From Levilactobacillus cerevisiae (GTDB taxonomy: Bacteria > Bacillota > Bacilli > Lactobacillales > Lactobacillaceae), in assembly GCF_003946245.1 (NCBI RefSeq), contig NZ_RHNN01000008.1, positions 62,001 through 126,000 on the forward strand: DNA of 64,000 nucleotides. The letters are read 5' to 3'. The notes below the pieces were generated by a model. It searched no databases. It was not told the origin of the DNA and saw only the letters and a list, made by a program, of their open reading frames with translations. Positions within the stretch are counted from its first letter, which is position 1. Each line of letters begins with the position of its first letter. Below are positions 23,596-34,083 of the stretch, one piece after another. A program made the translations under genes and the position numbers.

Positions 23596-25839
23596 ATGTC
23601 CAATTCAGATTTCATTGAAATTGTTAATGACCGTGAGAATAATTTAAAGAATGTGAGTCTTAAGATTCCCAAAAACAAATTAACCGTGTTTACCGGCGTA
23701 TCAGGCTCCGGTAAGTCATCCATCGTCTTTGACACCATCGCGCAAGAGGCGGGGCGGCAACTGAATAGTACATACGATAGTTTCACCCGGCTATACTTGC
23801 CACACTATCACCGACCAGACGTGGATGAAGTCCGGCATTTGTCGACGGCCATCGTGATTGATCAGAAGCCCCTTAGCGGCAATGCGCGGTCAACCTTGGG
23901 AACCGTCAGCGACATTAACGCGTTGTTTCGGATTCTCTTTTCCCGTTTCGGTCAACCGCAATATGGCCAGGCCAGCAATGCGTTTTCCTTTAACGATCCG
24001 GCGGGGATGTGCCCCGACTGTGAAGGGATTGGGAAGACTTACGTGCTCAAGCGGGATGCGGCCATGGACATGTCTAAGTCACTGAGCGAGGGTGCAATCC
24101 TGTTGCCAGGCTACGGGGCGACGAGTTTTTATTACCAAATGTTTGCCGATAGTGGCTTCTTTGATTTGGATAAGCCCTTAAAGGACTACACCCCTACCGA
24201 ATTTAACCAGTTGATGAATGGTGAAAAGGCATTGACAGTTGATTATCGGGGCTCTACCTTAAATGTTAAATTTGAAGGTGTTGAACGCTTATTCTACCGG
24301 CAAAATCTGAAAACGAGTTCTGGGACCAGTGATGGTGCGCGCAAAAAGATGGAAAAATTTGCTGAGATGAGTGAATGTCCGACCTGCCACGGGAAACGTT
24401 ACCGGCCGGAGGTTTTAGCCGCAAAAATCAATGGCTATAATATTTTTGATTTAACAGACTTGCAGCTGGACCAATTGGCGACAACTCTGACGACGTTTAC
24501 CGATGAACGCATGCAGGGCGTCATTGCCAGCATTCAGACGCGTGTCCAAAGTTTGATCGACGTGGGCTTGGATTATCTGAGCCTAACTCGTGAAACCACG
24601 ACGCTTTCTGGTGGGGAATCGCAACGGGTCAAGACGGTTAAATACCTGTCCAATAGCTTGACAAACCTGTTATACATCTTGGATGAACCTAGTACCGGCT
24701 TGCATCCTCGTGACGTTCATCGGTTGAATGACTTGCTGTGTCAGTTGCGGGATAATGGCAACACGGTGCTGGTGGTGGAACACGATCCGGACGTAATTAA
24801 GGTGGCTGATTACGTGGTCGATGTGGGTCCGCACGCGGGGATTCACGGCGGGGAGATTACCTTCACGGGGACCTATCCGGAGTTGCTCAAGGCAGATACG
24901 CTGACTAGTCGGTTCTTGAACCAACAGTTGCCGATCAAAGCTAATCCGCGGCAGCCCCAAACGTTTATCACCAGCCAGCCTAGTCACCGCCATAACCTGA
25001 AAGGCGCTGTCTTGCGGGTGCCGGTGGGGCTGTTTACCGTGGTGACGGGGGTTGCGGGTTCCGGCAAGAGCACGTTGGTGGATCAGGCATTTGCCCACGA
25101 CCATCCGGATACGATTCGAATTGACCAGACACCGCTCCACGCCAATAGTCGCTCCAATCCGGCCACCTATATTGGGGTGATGAACGACCTGCGGAAATTG
25201 CTAGCGACGACCAATGATGTGAGTGATAGCCTGTTCAGCTATAACTCTAAGGGTGCCTGCCCGCAGTGTGGGGGCAAGGGCGTGATCGAACTGAATCTGT
25301 CGTTTATGGAAAATGCAACGGTAGAGTGTTCCCTGTGCCACGGGGGACGTTTTGATCCAAAGGTCTTAACGTATACCTATCAGGGTAAAAATATTGTCGA
25401 AATTCTGGCCATGACTGTTGAGGAAGCCACCGACTTCTTGGCAGGAACTAAGGTTGTCAACAAGCTGAAGAACGTCCGCAATGTTGGGCTGGACTATTTG
25501 GCACTAGGACAGCCGCTGAACACCTTGTCGGGTGGTGAAGGGCAACGACTGAAGATTGCCAAGGAACTCAATAAGCGCGGCAACCTGTACATTTTAGACG
25601 AACCGACAACCGGCTTGCACCCGTCGGATATCAAAGTCATGATTCAAATCATTAACCGCTTGGTGGATAAGGGCAATACGGTGCTGGTCATCGAACACAA
25701 CCTGGATATCATGCGCAGTGCCGATTGGTTGATTGATATTGGCCCAGATGGCGGTGACAAGGGTGGCGAAGTGCTGTATGAAGGGCCGGTTAGCGGTATT
25801 CATGCGGTGGAGCGGTCGGTGACGGCGCGGTACTTGTAA
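23596..25839 (+). CDS. Short UvrA paralogue (ABC-type, UvrA2-like)
   Basis: 747 residues, about 200 shorter than housekeeping UvrA. Two ABC ATPase modules: Walker A TGVSGSGKSS near residue 33 and TGVAGSGKSTL near 480, with signatures TTLSGGESQRVK and NTLSGGEGQRLK, and Walker B ILDEPSTGLH and ILDEPTTGLH. Cys pairs CPDCEGIG, CPTCHGKR, CPQCGGKG and CSLCHGGR mark the zinc modules. The missing length corresponds to UvrB-binding/insertion regions, so it probably does not do standard excision repair. Such paralogues are linked to tolerance of DNA-binding drugs. Strong gggagg before the ATG. Confidence 0.9.
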   Translation: MSNSDFIEIVNDRENNLKNVSLKIPKNKLTVFTGVSGSGKSSIVFDTIAQEAGRQLNSTYDSFTRLYLPHYHRPDVDEVRHLSTAIVIDQKPLSGNARSTLGTVSDINALFRILFSRFGQPQYGQASNAFSFNDPAGMCPDCEGIGKTYVLKRDAAMDMSKSLSEGAILLPGYGATSFYYQMFADSGFFDLDKPLKDYTPTEFNQLMNGEKALTVDYRGSTLNVKFEGVERLFYRQNLKTSSGTSDGARKKMEKFAEMSECPTCHGKRYRPEVLAAKINGYNIFDLTDLQLDQLATTLTTFTDERMQGVIASIQTRVQSLIDVGLDYLSLTRETTTLSGGESQRVKTVKYLSNSLTNLLYILDEPSTGLHPRDVHRLNDLLCQLRDNGNTVLVVEHDPDVIKVADYVVDVGPHAGIHGGEITFTGTYPELLKADTLTSRFLNQQLPIKANPRQPQTFITSQPSHRHNLKGAVLRVPVGLFTVVTGVAGSGKSTLVDQAFAHDHPDTIRIDQTPLHANSRSNPATYIGVMNDLRKLLATTNDVSDSLFSYNSKGACPQCGGKGVIELNLSFMENATVECSLCHGGRFDPKVLTYTYQGKNIVEILAMTVEEATDFLAGTKVVNKLKNVRNVGLDYLALGQPLNTLSGGEGQRLKIAKELNKRGNLYILDEPTTGLHPSDIKVMIQIINRLVDKGNTVLVIEHNLDIMRSADWLIDIGPDGGDKGGEVLYEGPVSGIHAVERSVTARYL

Positions 25840-25942
25840 GTGCCTTTTGTCGCACGTTTCAACAATATAGTATTGGAGATGCAACGTGAGTCTAGGGTTT
25901 GTCCCAGACTGATTCGTGCAAGCGTCATAACAATTAGAAAAC

Positions 25943-25986
25943 AAAAAATTCGCTTCCCCGCAAAGTTGAGGAAGCGAATCTTTTTT
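25943..25986. terminator. Bidirectional terminator
   Basis: AAAAAATTCGCTTCC / GGAAGCGAATCTTTTTT, between the convergent uvrA paralogue and the GH51 gene. Confidence 0.9.
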
Positions 25987-26003
25987 GCTAGTCGCAAAGT
26001 TAT

Positions 26004-27572
<1,569 letters not shown>

Positions 27573-27594
27573 TTAGTGACCTAGCCGAGAATCA

Positions 27595-28878
27595 TCATTC
27601 CTGACTATTCGTGGCCGTTTCGGGTTTCACATCGGCATCAGTAGCTTCAACTTCACCAGCTTGGACAGGGTCTTCCTTCTTTAACATGAAGGCAGCGAAC
27701 AAGGTGATCAAGAAGACGACAACACCCATGATAACGTAGGTGTGTTGGTAACCAATCTTGTCGTACATAGTCCCAGCAACAGTTGAGAATATGAAGACGG
27801 AAATCTGCTTAGCAAAGTTCGACGCTAGCGCGTAAACCGTGGCGTACAAACGAATATCGAAGGCACCAGCGATGTACTTCATAATAGAAGTTAACAGCAA
27901 TGGCATTTCAAGACCAGCCAACAGACGGAAGCCAACGATCCAAATCCAGTTAGGGGATAAAGCAGACCCTAAGATCCGGATACAAGTTAAGAACCCATAG
28001 ATAATCAAACCGTTACGTGAACCAATCTTGTTGATGATCCAAGGCATAGGGAACATCAGGCAGAATTCAATAGCAGTTTGTGCAGAACTCATGTATGAGT
28101 AAACCAGAGTCCCTTGAGCGGCGGTATCAAAGAAAGTCTTGAAGAAGATGATAAATTGTTGGTCAAAGACATCGAATAAGGCAGAAGCACCCATGTAGAA
28201 GATAGCCAAAACCCAAAGGTTCTTGATTTTGAACACGGACAGCACAGTCTTCATGTCCAATGAGTCGGAAGTATCACCGGCAGCTGAGGCATTGTCCAAA
28301 TCAACTTTGTCAGAGAAAATTAATAAACCAGTTAAAATAATTGCAGCAATGGTACATGCCCAGAAGATTGAGTTTGGCTTCCAGAGGAATACTCGACCGG
28401 CAACTAATGAAGCAACAACCCCGGCAACGGAACCACCAACCCGTGAGTGGGCGTATTCGAAGCCGTTAGCTAAACTAGCACGTTGAACGTATTGTTCAAT
28501 AACGGAAACACCACCGTTTAAGATAAAACTGAGGAAAGTCCCAGTGACAATCGCAACTAATACGGTGTTAATGTGCAGCAGTGGCATGAAGGCCCATTGG
28601 AAGTAAGGTCCAATGAAAATCCCAACGATAGAAATGGTTAAGATCAAGGTCTTCTTGAAGAGTAACTTATCGGAAACAACCCCGAAGACTGGTTGGAAGA
28701 TTAAGGAAATCCCAGCCATCATGGAGAAAATCAGACCAGATTCAGTTCCGTTTAAGTGAGCAACTTGTTCCAACCAAAGGGTTAAATACCCGTTGACGAC
28801 GGCCCAGATAAAGAAGTAACTAAAGTGGGAGAATGGGAAGCCCCAGAAATGTTTTGATTCAGTTTTTGCGTTATCCAT
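27595..28878 (-). CDS. LacY-like MFS oligosaccharide:proton symporter
   Basis: 427 residues with 12 hydrophobic segments. The N-terminus (FWGFPFSHFSYFFIWAVVNG) and the loop between segments 2 and 3 (GVVSDKLLFKKTL) are typical of the oligosaccharide:H+ symporter branch that includes LacY. It probably imports arabino-oligosaccharides or another short glycoside, given its place 14 bp after the GH43 gene and upstream of GH51. The C-terminal ~25 residues are an acidic tail. Substrate is inferred from context only. Confidence 0.88.
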   Translation of the reverse strand: MDNAKTESKHFWGFPFSHFSYFFIWAVVNGYLTLWLEQVAHLNGTESGLIFSMMAGISLIFQPVFGVVSDKLLFKKTLILTISIVGIFIGPYFQWAFMPLLHINTVLVAIVTGTFLSFILNGGVSVIEQYVQRASLANGFEYAHSRVGGSVAGVVASLVAGRVFLWKPNSIFWACTIAAIILTGLLIFSDKVDLDNASAAGDTSDSLDMKTVLSVFKIKNLWVLAIFYMGASALFDVFDQQFIIFFKTFFDTAAQGTLVYSYMSSAQTAIEFCLMFPMPWIINKIGSRNGLIIYGFLTCIRILGSALSPNWIWIVGFRLLAGLEMPLLLTSIMKYIAGAFDIRLYATVYALASNFAKQISVFIFSTVAGTMYDKIGYQHTYVIMGVVVFLITLFAAFMLKKEDPVQAGEVEATDADVKPETATNSQE

Positions 28879-28892
28879 TATTTATTTCGCCC

Positions 28893-29873
28893 CTATTTGT
28901 AATTATATGGAACTGGCTTACCAAAGTTAGGCGTGCCATCATCATTCCAAGTGAATGGTTGAACCATTGTGTGACGGTTGGGATCGTACAGTGGATCACC
29001 CTTGATATCTGTGTAGTTCCGGCAATGGTAAACCAAGATATCAGTCTGATCATCCTCGGCAACCGTAAATGAGTTGTGACCTGGACCAAATTGTTGAATT
29101 GGCATGTTGCTTTGGAAGACGGGCTTCTTGGACTTGGTCCAGTTGGCTGGGTCTAACAAGTCAGCATCTTCAGGAACACTCAGCATCCCCATCGCGTAGT
29201 TTTCGTCAGTTGCACTGGCGGAATATGTTAGGAAGAAGCGGCCATTCCGGTGAATGACGGCTGGTCCTTCGTTCACCCAGAAAATCTTTGTCTCCCAGTC
29301 GAATTCAGGCTTCGTCAGCATAACTGGCTTCGTCTTTAACGTCCAAGGATTTTCCATTTCTGAAATGTAGATGTTGGAGTTCCCTTTGATTGCGGGATCC
29401 TTTTGAGCCCAAACGTAGTATAACTTGTCTTGAGCTTCAAAGACTGTGGCGTCCAAAGCGAAGGTATCCATTGGCGTTTCTACCCGGCCATGTTCGATCC
29501 AGTCGGATTCATCACGCATGGGATCTGGATTATCACATTCGATGCAGTACATCCGGTGTTGGAACATACCATTGTGGTCAAATTCCTTGGTGTGGGAAGC
29601 GGCGAAGTAGATGAACCACTTACCATCAATGTAGTGAAGTTCTGGTGCCCAAATGAGTTGGCTCATGGCACCGCTACCATCTGGATGCTTGCGCCAAATG
29701 GTGCGGGGTGCAGCATTTGCCAAGCCGTTTAAAGTTTTTGCCCGGCGAATTTCAATTAAGTTGTAGGCAGGAACCGAAGCAGTGAAGTAGTAGTAACCAT
29801 CAGTGTGCTTGTAAATGTAGGGATCTGCTCGTTGAACAATGAGTGGGTTGACGTAATCCTGTGCTTGTACCAT
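28893..29873 (-). CDS. GH43-family arabinofuranosidase
   Basis: 326 residues from the ATG at 29873, preceded by aaaggagag; 19 in-frame upstream codons are excluded. Five-bladed beta-propeller signatures: RADPYIYKHTDGYYYFT (catalytic base Asp), LIWAPELHYIDGKWF, DTFALDATVFEAQDKLYYVW (pKa-modulating Asp) and VNEGPAVI (acid Glu). No signal peptide, so intracellular. GH43 enzymes of this size act as exo-arabinofuranosidases or xylosidases; pairing with GH51 favours arabinan oligosaccharides. First gene of the operon; a perfect cre site lies ~100 bp upstream. Confidence 0.92.
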   Translation of the reverse strand: MVQAQDYVNPLIVQRADPYIYKHTDGYYYFTASVPAYNLIEIRRAKTLNGLANAAPRTIWRKHPDGSGAMSQLIWAPELHYIDGKWFIYFAASHTKEFDHNGMFQHRMYCIECDNPDPMRDESDWIEHGRVETPMDTFALDATVFEAQDKLYYVWAQKDPAIKGNSNIYISEMENPWTLKTKPVMLTKPEFDWETKIFWVNEGPAVIHRNGRFFLTYSASATDENYAMGMLSVPEDADLLDPANWTKSKKPVFQSNMPIQQFGPGHNSFTVAEDDQTDILVYHCRNYTDIKGDPLYDPNRHTMVQPFTWNDDGTPNFGKPVPYNYK

Positions 29874-29971
29874 TAAATCAATCTCTCCTTTGATGAATAA
29901 TTTGTAAGGACCTAAAATTGCTATTTCCAATAAATCCTAATAAATAAGTACATATGAAATATACAACCGGA

Positions 29972-29985
29972 TGAAAACGCTGTCA
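29972..29985. promoter_or_regulatory. cre site (CcpA), perfect match
   Basis: TGAAAACGCTGTCA fits the TGWNANCGNTNWCA consensus at every position. It sits in the divergent promoter region of the GH43 operon and the ArsR-type regulator gene. Confidence 0.8.
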
Positions 29986-30051
29986 ACCTCTTTTGTTAAT
30001 CTTTCTACAAAAAGGTTTGTTTTTTTTACTTGAATTAACTATAATACTAAT

Positions 30052-30119
30052 TGTTAGCGGATACATTGGCTGAACGTCTTGAATTAATTAACCTTTAAGT
30101 TAATGTAAAACGATTACAT
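30052..30119. promoter_or_regulatory. Further operator-like sites in the GH43/regulator divergent promoter
   Basis: TGTTAGCGGATACA (30052-30065) is a 13/14 match to cre. ATGTAA-AACGA-TTACAT (30103-30119) is a short palindrome 26 bp before the regulator start, a possible autoregulatory or AraR site. Confidence 0.4.
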
Positions 30120-30144
30120 AGTTTGTGAATTGAGGAGCGTTATC

Positions 30145-31035
30145 ATGCAATTAGATTTGACAGAAACATCGTTACCCGTCTATGAAGCACTGGCCAGTCC
30201 GGTTAGATTACAGATTATTCAATTGTTATCCGGTCAACCGATGAGTGTTCAGAATTTAGCGGAGCATTTAGGACTCAGCAGTGCAATCATCACGAAGCAC
30301 CTACGAAAATTAGAAACGGCCGGCTTGATCCAGAGCAAGCGGGTGGGGCATCAGAAAATTTCTTCCCTACATGTGGATACAATTGAGGTGAAGTTTCCTC
30401 AGGCAATCTATCCGGACTTCAAAGTTCACCAAACAACCATTCCGGTTGGCCATTACACGGAGTACTCGGTTCATCCTTCGTGTGGGCTAGCTGGCCCCGA
30501 TGGTTACATCGGCAAGGTCGACAATCCCAAATTCTTTATGTTTCCTGAACGGATGAATGCGGGGATGATTTGGTTTAACGATGGCTACGTCGAATACCGG
30601 ACGCCTAACTTTTTACAAACGGGGGAGCACTTGGAGATGCTCGACCTGTCAATGGAGTTGGGATCAGAATTTCCCTTCTCCAACAACACCTGGCCGTCTG
30701 ATATTACTTTTTCCATTAATGGCAAAGAGATAGGCACGTGGCGTAGCCCAGGTGACTTCTCTGATATTCGGGGAAAGTACACGCCGGACTGGGTTCCAGA
30801 CAACGTAAATCAGTACGGTATCTTAAAGATTCTGCGGGTAACCGATCATGGCACGTACCTCGATGGGCAGCCATTTACCGACGTTTGTTTAAAAGATTTA
30901 CCAGCCGACAAAGAGACTTGGACAATCCGTTTTGAGGTTAAACCGGATGCGAAAAAGTCCGGTGGCTGTACGATATTTGGACAAGGATTTGGGAATCACG
31001 ACCAGAATATTGAGCTGTCTGCTTTTTACAGTTAG
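30145..31035 (+). CDS. ArsR-type regulator with large C-terminal domain
   Basis: 296 residues from the ATG at 30145 (gaggagcg upstream). Residues ~5-80 are an ArsR winged HTH (ALASPVRLQIIQLLSGQPM, NLAEHLGLSSAIITKHLRKL, wing at GLIQSKRVGHQKIS). The metal-binding Cys/His set of classic ArsR is absent. Residues ~85-296 form a beta-rich domain unlike the usual ArsR partner, with YSVHPSCGLAGPDGYIG, NAGMIWFNDGYVEYRTPNF and CTIFGQGFGNHDQNIEL. I infer a ligand-binding, perhaps sugar-binding, module. Divergent from the GH43-symporter-GH51 operon, which it most likely controls. Confidence 0.8.
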   Translation: MQLDLTETSLPVYEALASPVRLQIIQLLSGQPMSVQNLAEHLGLSSAIITKHLRKLETAGLIQSKRVGHQKISSLHVDTIEVKFPQAIYPDFKVHQTTIPVGHYTEYSVHPSCGLAGPDGYIGKVDNPKFFMFPERMNAGMIWFNDGYVEYRTPNFLQTGEHLEMLDLSMELGSEFPFSNNTWPSDITFSINGKEIGTWRSPGDFSDIRGKYTPDWVPDNVNQYGILKILRVTDHGTYLDGQPFTDVCLKDLPADKETWTIRFEVKPDAKKSGGCTIFGQGFGNHDQNIELSAFYS

Positions 31036-31121
31036 TTGTCTAATGAATTTTACTTTCCGCAAAATTTATTTGTAACCGATGCCAAAAACCGGTAGAATAG
31101 GTGCATTGATGAGGTGCTAAC

Positions 31122-32207
31122 ATGGAAAATAAATATCAGAAAGTCAAAGATGGTTTAAAGGAAGATATCATCTCGGGTAAGTATCAGGTGGATGAAAAGC
31201 TACCGACCGAGTCTGAGTTAATGAAGCAATATTCAGTTAGCCGCTACACAGTGCGCCGGGCAGTGGGGGATTTAGAAAGTGATCACTTCATTTACCGGAT
31301 TCAAGGTGGCGGAATGTTCGTTCAAGACTGGCACAAGGACTGGTCGACACCGACGGATACGAAGCTGATTGGGGTAATTACCACGCACATTGCCGACTAC
31401 ATATTTCCGAATATTATTTCGGGAATCGATCAGGTCGTGTCCAAAGCGGGTTACTCGATTTTAATCAGTAATACCCACAACATGCACGACAAGGAACGTA
31501 AGAGCCTGATCAACATGTTGGACAGCAAGGTCGCTGGCCTGATCATTGAGCCAACGCAGAGTGCCTTACCCAATCCCAATGAGGACTTATACCAGGAAAT
31601 TAAGGACGATGAACTCCCAACGCTGTTCATTAACGCACATTATCCCCAGCTGGCATTTCCGTACGTGGACACGGACGATCTGACAGCTGAACAGAACATG
31701 ATGCGTTACCTCTTCGATCTCGGCCACAAGAGTATCCTGGGGATTTTCCAGGTCGATGACATTCAAGGTGTCTACCGGATGAATGGGTTTGTGCGCGCCT
31801 ACCAGGAGCACCCTGAATATTCCTACCTAAGCAACATTATCATGTACCAATCTGGAGAAACTTCTGACAAGATTTATGAACGCATCAATGGTTACCTCCA
31901 GCAAACAGAGGCGCCAACCGCCATCGTGTGCTACAACGATCAGCTGGCGATTCACGTGATTGACTACCTGAAGTCTAAGGGCGTACGGGTACCGGAAGAT
32001 ATCTCGGTGACTGGGTTCGACAACTACCAGATTGGCGAGTACTTCACGCCGTCCTTAACGACCATGAACCACGAAAAGGAACGGATGGGAGCCGACGCGG
32101 CAGAGACCATCATTAAATTATTAAATCATGACAAGGTTGATAACATCACGTATCAGCCAGAAATTGTTAAACGTAATTCTGCAGTGCGGCCTAGTAGCAC
32201 TGATTAA
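31122..32207 (+). CDS. araR: Arabinose-responsive repressor AraR (GntR/LacI type)
   Basis: 361 residues. N-terminal GntR winged HTH (EKLPTESELMKQYSVSRYTV, RIQGGGMFV), then a LacI/periplasmic-binding-type effector domain (TKLIGVITTHIADYIFPNII, VAGLIIEPTQSA, PTAIVCYNDQLAIHVI, ISVTGFDNYQIGEYF). This chimaera is characteristic of AraR, which represses ara genes until L-arabinose binds. Monocistronic, with gaggtgc before the ATG and a strong terminator. Likely targets are the AATTGTACAATT palindrome before araB and other genes of the island. Confidence 0.92.
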   Translation: MENKYQKVKDGLKEDIISGKYQVDEKLPTESELMKQYSVSRYTVRRAVGDLESDHFIYRIQGGGMFVQDWHKDWSTPTDTKLIGVITTHIADYIFPNIISGIDQVVSKAGYSILISNTHNMHDKERKSLINMLDSKVAGLIIEPTQSALPNPNEDLYQEIKDDELPTLFINAHYPQLAFPYVDTDDLTAEQNMMRYLFDLGHKSILGIFQVDDIQGVYRMNGFVRAYQEHPEYSYLSNIIMYQSGETSDKIYERINGYLQQTEAPTAIVCYNDQLAIHVIDYLKSKGVRVPEDISVTGFDNYQIGEYFTPSLTTMNHEKERMGADAAETIIKLLNHDKVDNITYQPEIVKRNSAVRPSSTD

Positions 32208-32233
32208 GGTAGTCTCTGACCACATACTTGCGT

Positions 32234-32286
32234 AGCAAAAAACGGTGACAACTAACCCTCTGAGGTCGGTTGCCACCGCTTTTGCT
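32234..32286. terminator. Bidirectional terminator between araR and GPH symporter
   Basis: AGCAAAA and GGTG/CAAC arms pair with GTTG/CACC and TTTTGCT around a long loop. Confidence 0.85.
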
Positions 32287-32305
32287 AGTGGAAGTTAATG
32301 GTTAC

Positions 32306-33715
32306 TTAAGCGTTCTCCTTAGCTTGTGCGTGGCGTTCAGCTAAGTCTTCGGTAACGATTGGTTCGTGACGTTCCCATTTCCGGTAAACGACCATCAGAA
32401 TTAAACTGATGGCGTAGATGATCACGGGAACCCAGATGAAGGTGAAACTGATGGCACTCATGGTGCTAGCGGATTGTGCGGCTTTGGCAGCTGTGAATCC
32501 GAAGGCGGCCATGATCTTAGCAGCGATAAAGGAACCGATCCCAGCACCCATTTGGATACAGAAGGAGGCTCCCATCGCGGTTAAGAGGCCATTGGCCCGA
32601 ATACCACTCTTCCATTCACCAAAGTCAACGGTATCACCCACCATGGCGAAGAACATGGTGCAGGCGGAACCAGAACCGATACATGCTAAGATCCAGCCGA
32701 TTAAAGTGGAGGTAACGTTAGCACCAGCCAGGCCAATCCAGACTTGGCCGACCATGGTCAAGGCCAACATGAAGACAGTAGTTCCCCATTTGTGGAGGAA
32801 TTTAACGAACAGTGGCACGGAAGCCATCCCAATAATTTGAATAATGGAGAAACCATTGAAGAAGGAGATTAAGGATTTGTCGCTCAAATTGTATTGGAAG
32901 TAGTAAGGTAACGCAGCGTTCCGTGCAGAGTAGGCGGTCCAATAAATCAGGTTGGCAGCGACGATAATCATCCACGGCCAGTTACCCTTGGTAGCCTTGA
33001 AACTCTCTTTGATCGTGATAATTTCGTCACTCTCGATGTTCTTTTCCCGCATGTCCAAGAAACCAATAATCAGGAAAATGAAGGCAATGACGGCGTAAAT
33101 ACCAACGGCGATCGACCAACCACGTTGATCATTGCCCTTACCTACGGCGCTGGCCAAAGGCATGATGAAGGTGACCGCAAAGAAGTTACCGACGTTCCCC
33201 AGGACTAACCGAATAGAGTTGGCGGACATCCGGTCGTCAGAGTTAGACGTTAAGTTAGGCAAGACGGACGTAATAGGGGTCGACATCGCCGTGTAAGAGA
33301 GTTCGGCTAAGATGTACATTGCCCCGGCGTAAATGATTTTTGCCGTGCTACTCAGGGCAGGCGTCGTGAACAGTAACCAAACGAAGATGGCAAATGGGAG
33401 GGACATCCACAGGAACCAAGGACGACTCTTACCGTATTTACTGTGGGTATGGTCAACTAAGACCCCCATGACTGGCGCACCGATGGCGTCGATTACCCGG
33501 CCCAGCAAGAGCAAAGAGCCGGCAGTCCCGACGCCCAAGCCGAAGACGTTGGTGAAGAAGTAAAGCATGTAAGAACCGATGATACAGTACAGCAGGTTCC
33601 CGGACATGTCCGTGAAACCATACGTGATTTTCCGGTGTAAGGGTAGCCGGTCGTTCTTAAGAAGTGCCTGTGCGGCGGCAACGTTATGATCTGTTTGTTC
33701 CGTATTTGAACTCAT
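32306..33715 (-). CDS. GPH-family glycoside:cation symporter
   Basis: 469 residues, 12 hydrophobic segments. Family hallmarks: KITYGFTDMSGNLLYCIIGSY at the start, GRVIDAIGAPVMGVLVDHT between segments 2 and 3, and FGEWKSGIRANGL in the second half. MelB/XylP-type symporters move glycosides with H+ or Na+. Last gene of the minus-strand operon GH127 - small membrane protein - GPH, so it probably imports beta-linked arabinofuranosides that GH127 then cleaves. The C-terminal tail is short and lacks a PTS IIA domain. It resembles the GPH proteins at 37607 and 46649. Confidence 0.92.
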   Translation of the reverse strand: MSSNTEQTDHNVAAAQALLKNDRLPLHRKITYGFTDMSGNLLYCIIGSYMLYFFTNVFGLGVGTAGSLLLLGRVIDAIGAPVMGVLVDHTHSKYGKSRPWFLWMSLPFAIFVWLLFTTPALSSTAKIIYAGAMYILAELSYTAMSTPITSVLPNLTSNSDDRMSANSIRLVLGNVGNFFAVTFIMPLASAVGKGNDQRGWSIAVGIYAVIAFIFLIIGFLDMREKNIESDEIITIKESFKATKGNWPWMIIVAANLIYWTAYSARNAALPYYFQYNLSDKSLISFFNGFSIIQIIGMASVPLFVKFLHKWGTTVFMLALTMVGQVWIGLAGANVTSTLIGWILACIGSGSACTMFFAMVGDTVDFGEWKSGIRANGLLTAMGASFCIQMGAGIGSFIAAKIMAAFGFTAAKAAQSASTMSAISFTFIWVPVIIYAISLILMVVYRKWERHEPIVTEDLAERHAQAKENA

Positions 33716-33793
33716 TAGTTAAATCCTCACTTTCAATTTACCTTGATGTGTGCCTACTGTCAGTCTTACCAGCAGTGCGTCGGGGTTATCCAC

Positions 33794-33991
33794 CTAGCGC
33801 TTTGTTCGTGCCTTGCTATCGTGAGACAGGCTCATATAGATCAGGAGCAAGAGGACAGCTGCGCCACCAATCGTCCACAGATTATTTGCAATCTTGTGGT
33901 CCGCAACCTGCCATGCCAAATAAATCATGATCAGTTGAAGTCCCCATGAGATGAAGGATTGACCTGCAAACATTTTGGTTAAATATTTCAT
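33794..33991 (-). CDS. Small two-helix membrane protein
   Basis: 65 residues with ggaggcg before the ATG. Two hydrophobic segments: SWGLQLIMIYLAWQVA (about residues 15-31) and AAVLLLLIYMSLS (about 44-56), with a positively charged tail (KARTKR). It lies between GH127 and the GPH symporter on the same strand with ~80-bp gaps, so it belongs to the operon. No family recognised. An accessory to the transporter is possible but is inference only. Confidence 0.65.
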   Translation of the reverse strand: MKYLTKMFAGQSFISWGLQLIMIYLAWQVADHKIANNLWTIGGAAVLLLLIYMSLSHDSKARTKR

Positions 33992-34083
33992 TCTTATCGC
34001 CTCCGTGAACAGAATTGGGTAGAGCCGTTGCTCCAGCTAAAGAGTCGGCAGACTAATGACTAGGCAACGCAACAGTTGTGATG

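Noticed and set aside
24670-25140. 156-codon minus-strand frame inside the uvrA paralogue
   Set aside because: Antisense shadow; the sense strand carries complete ABC motifs.
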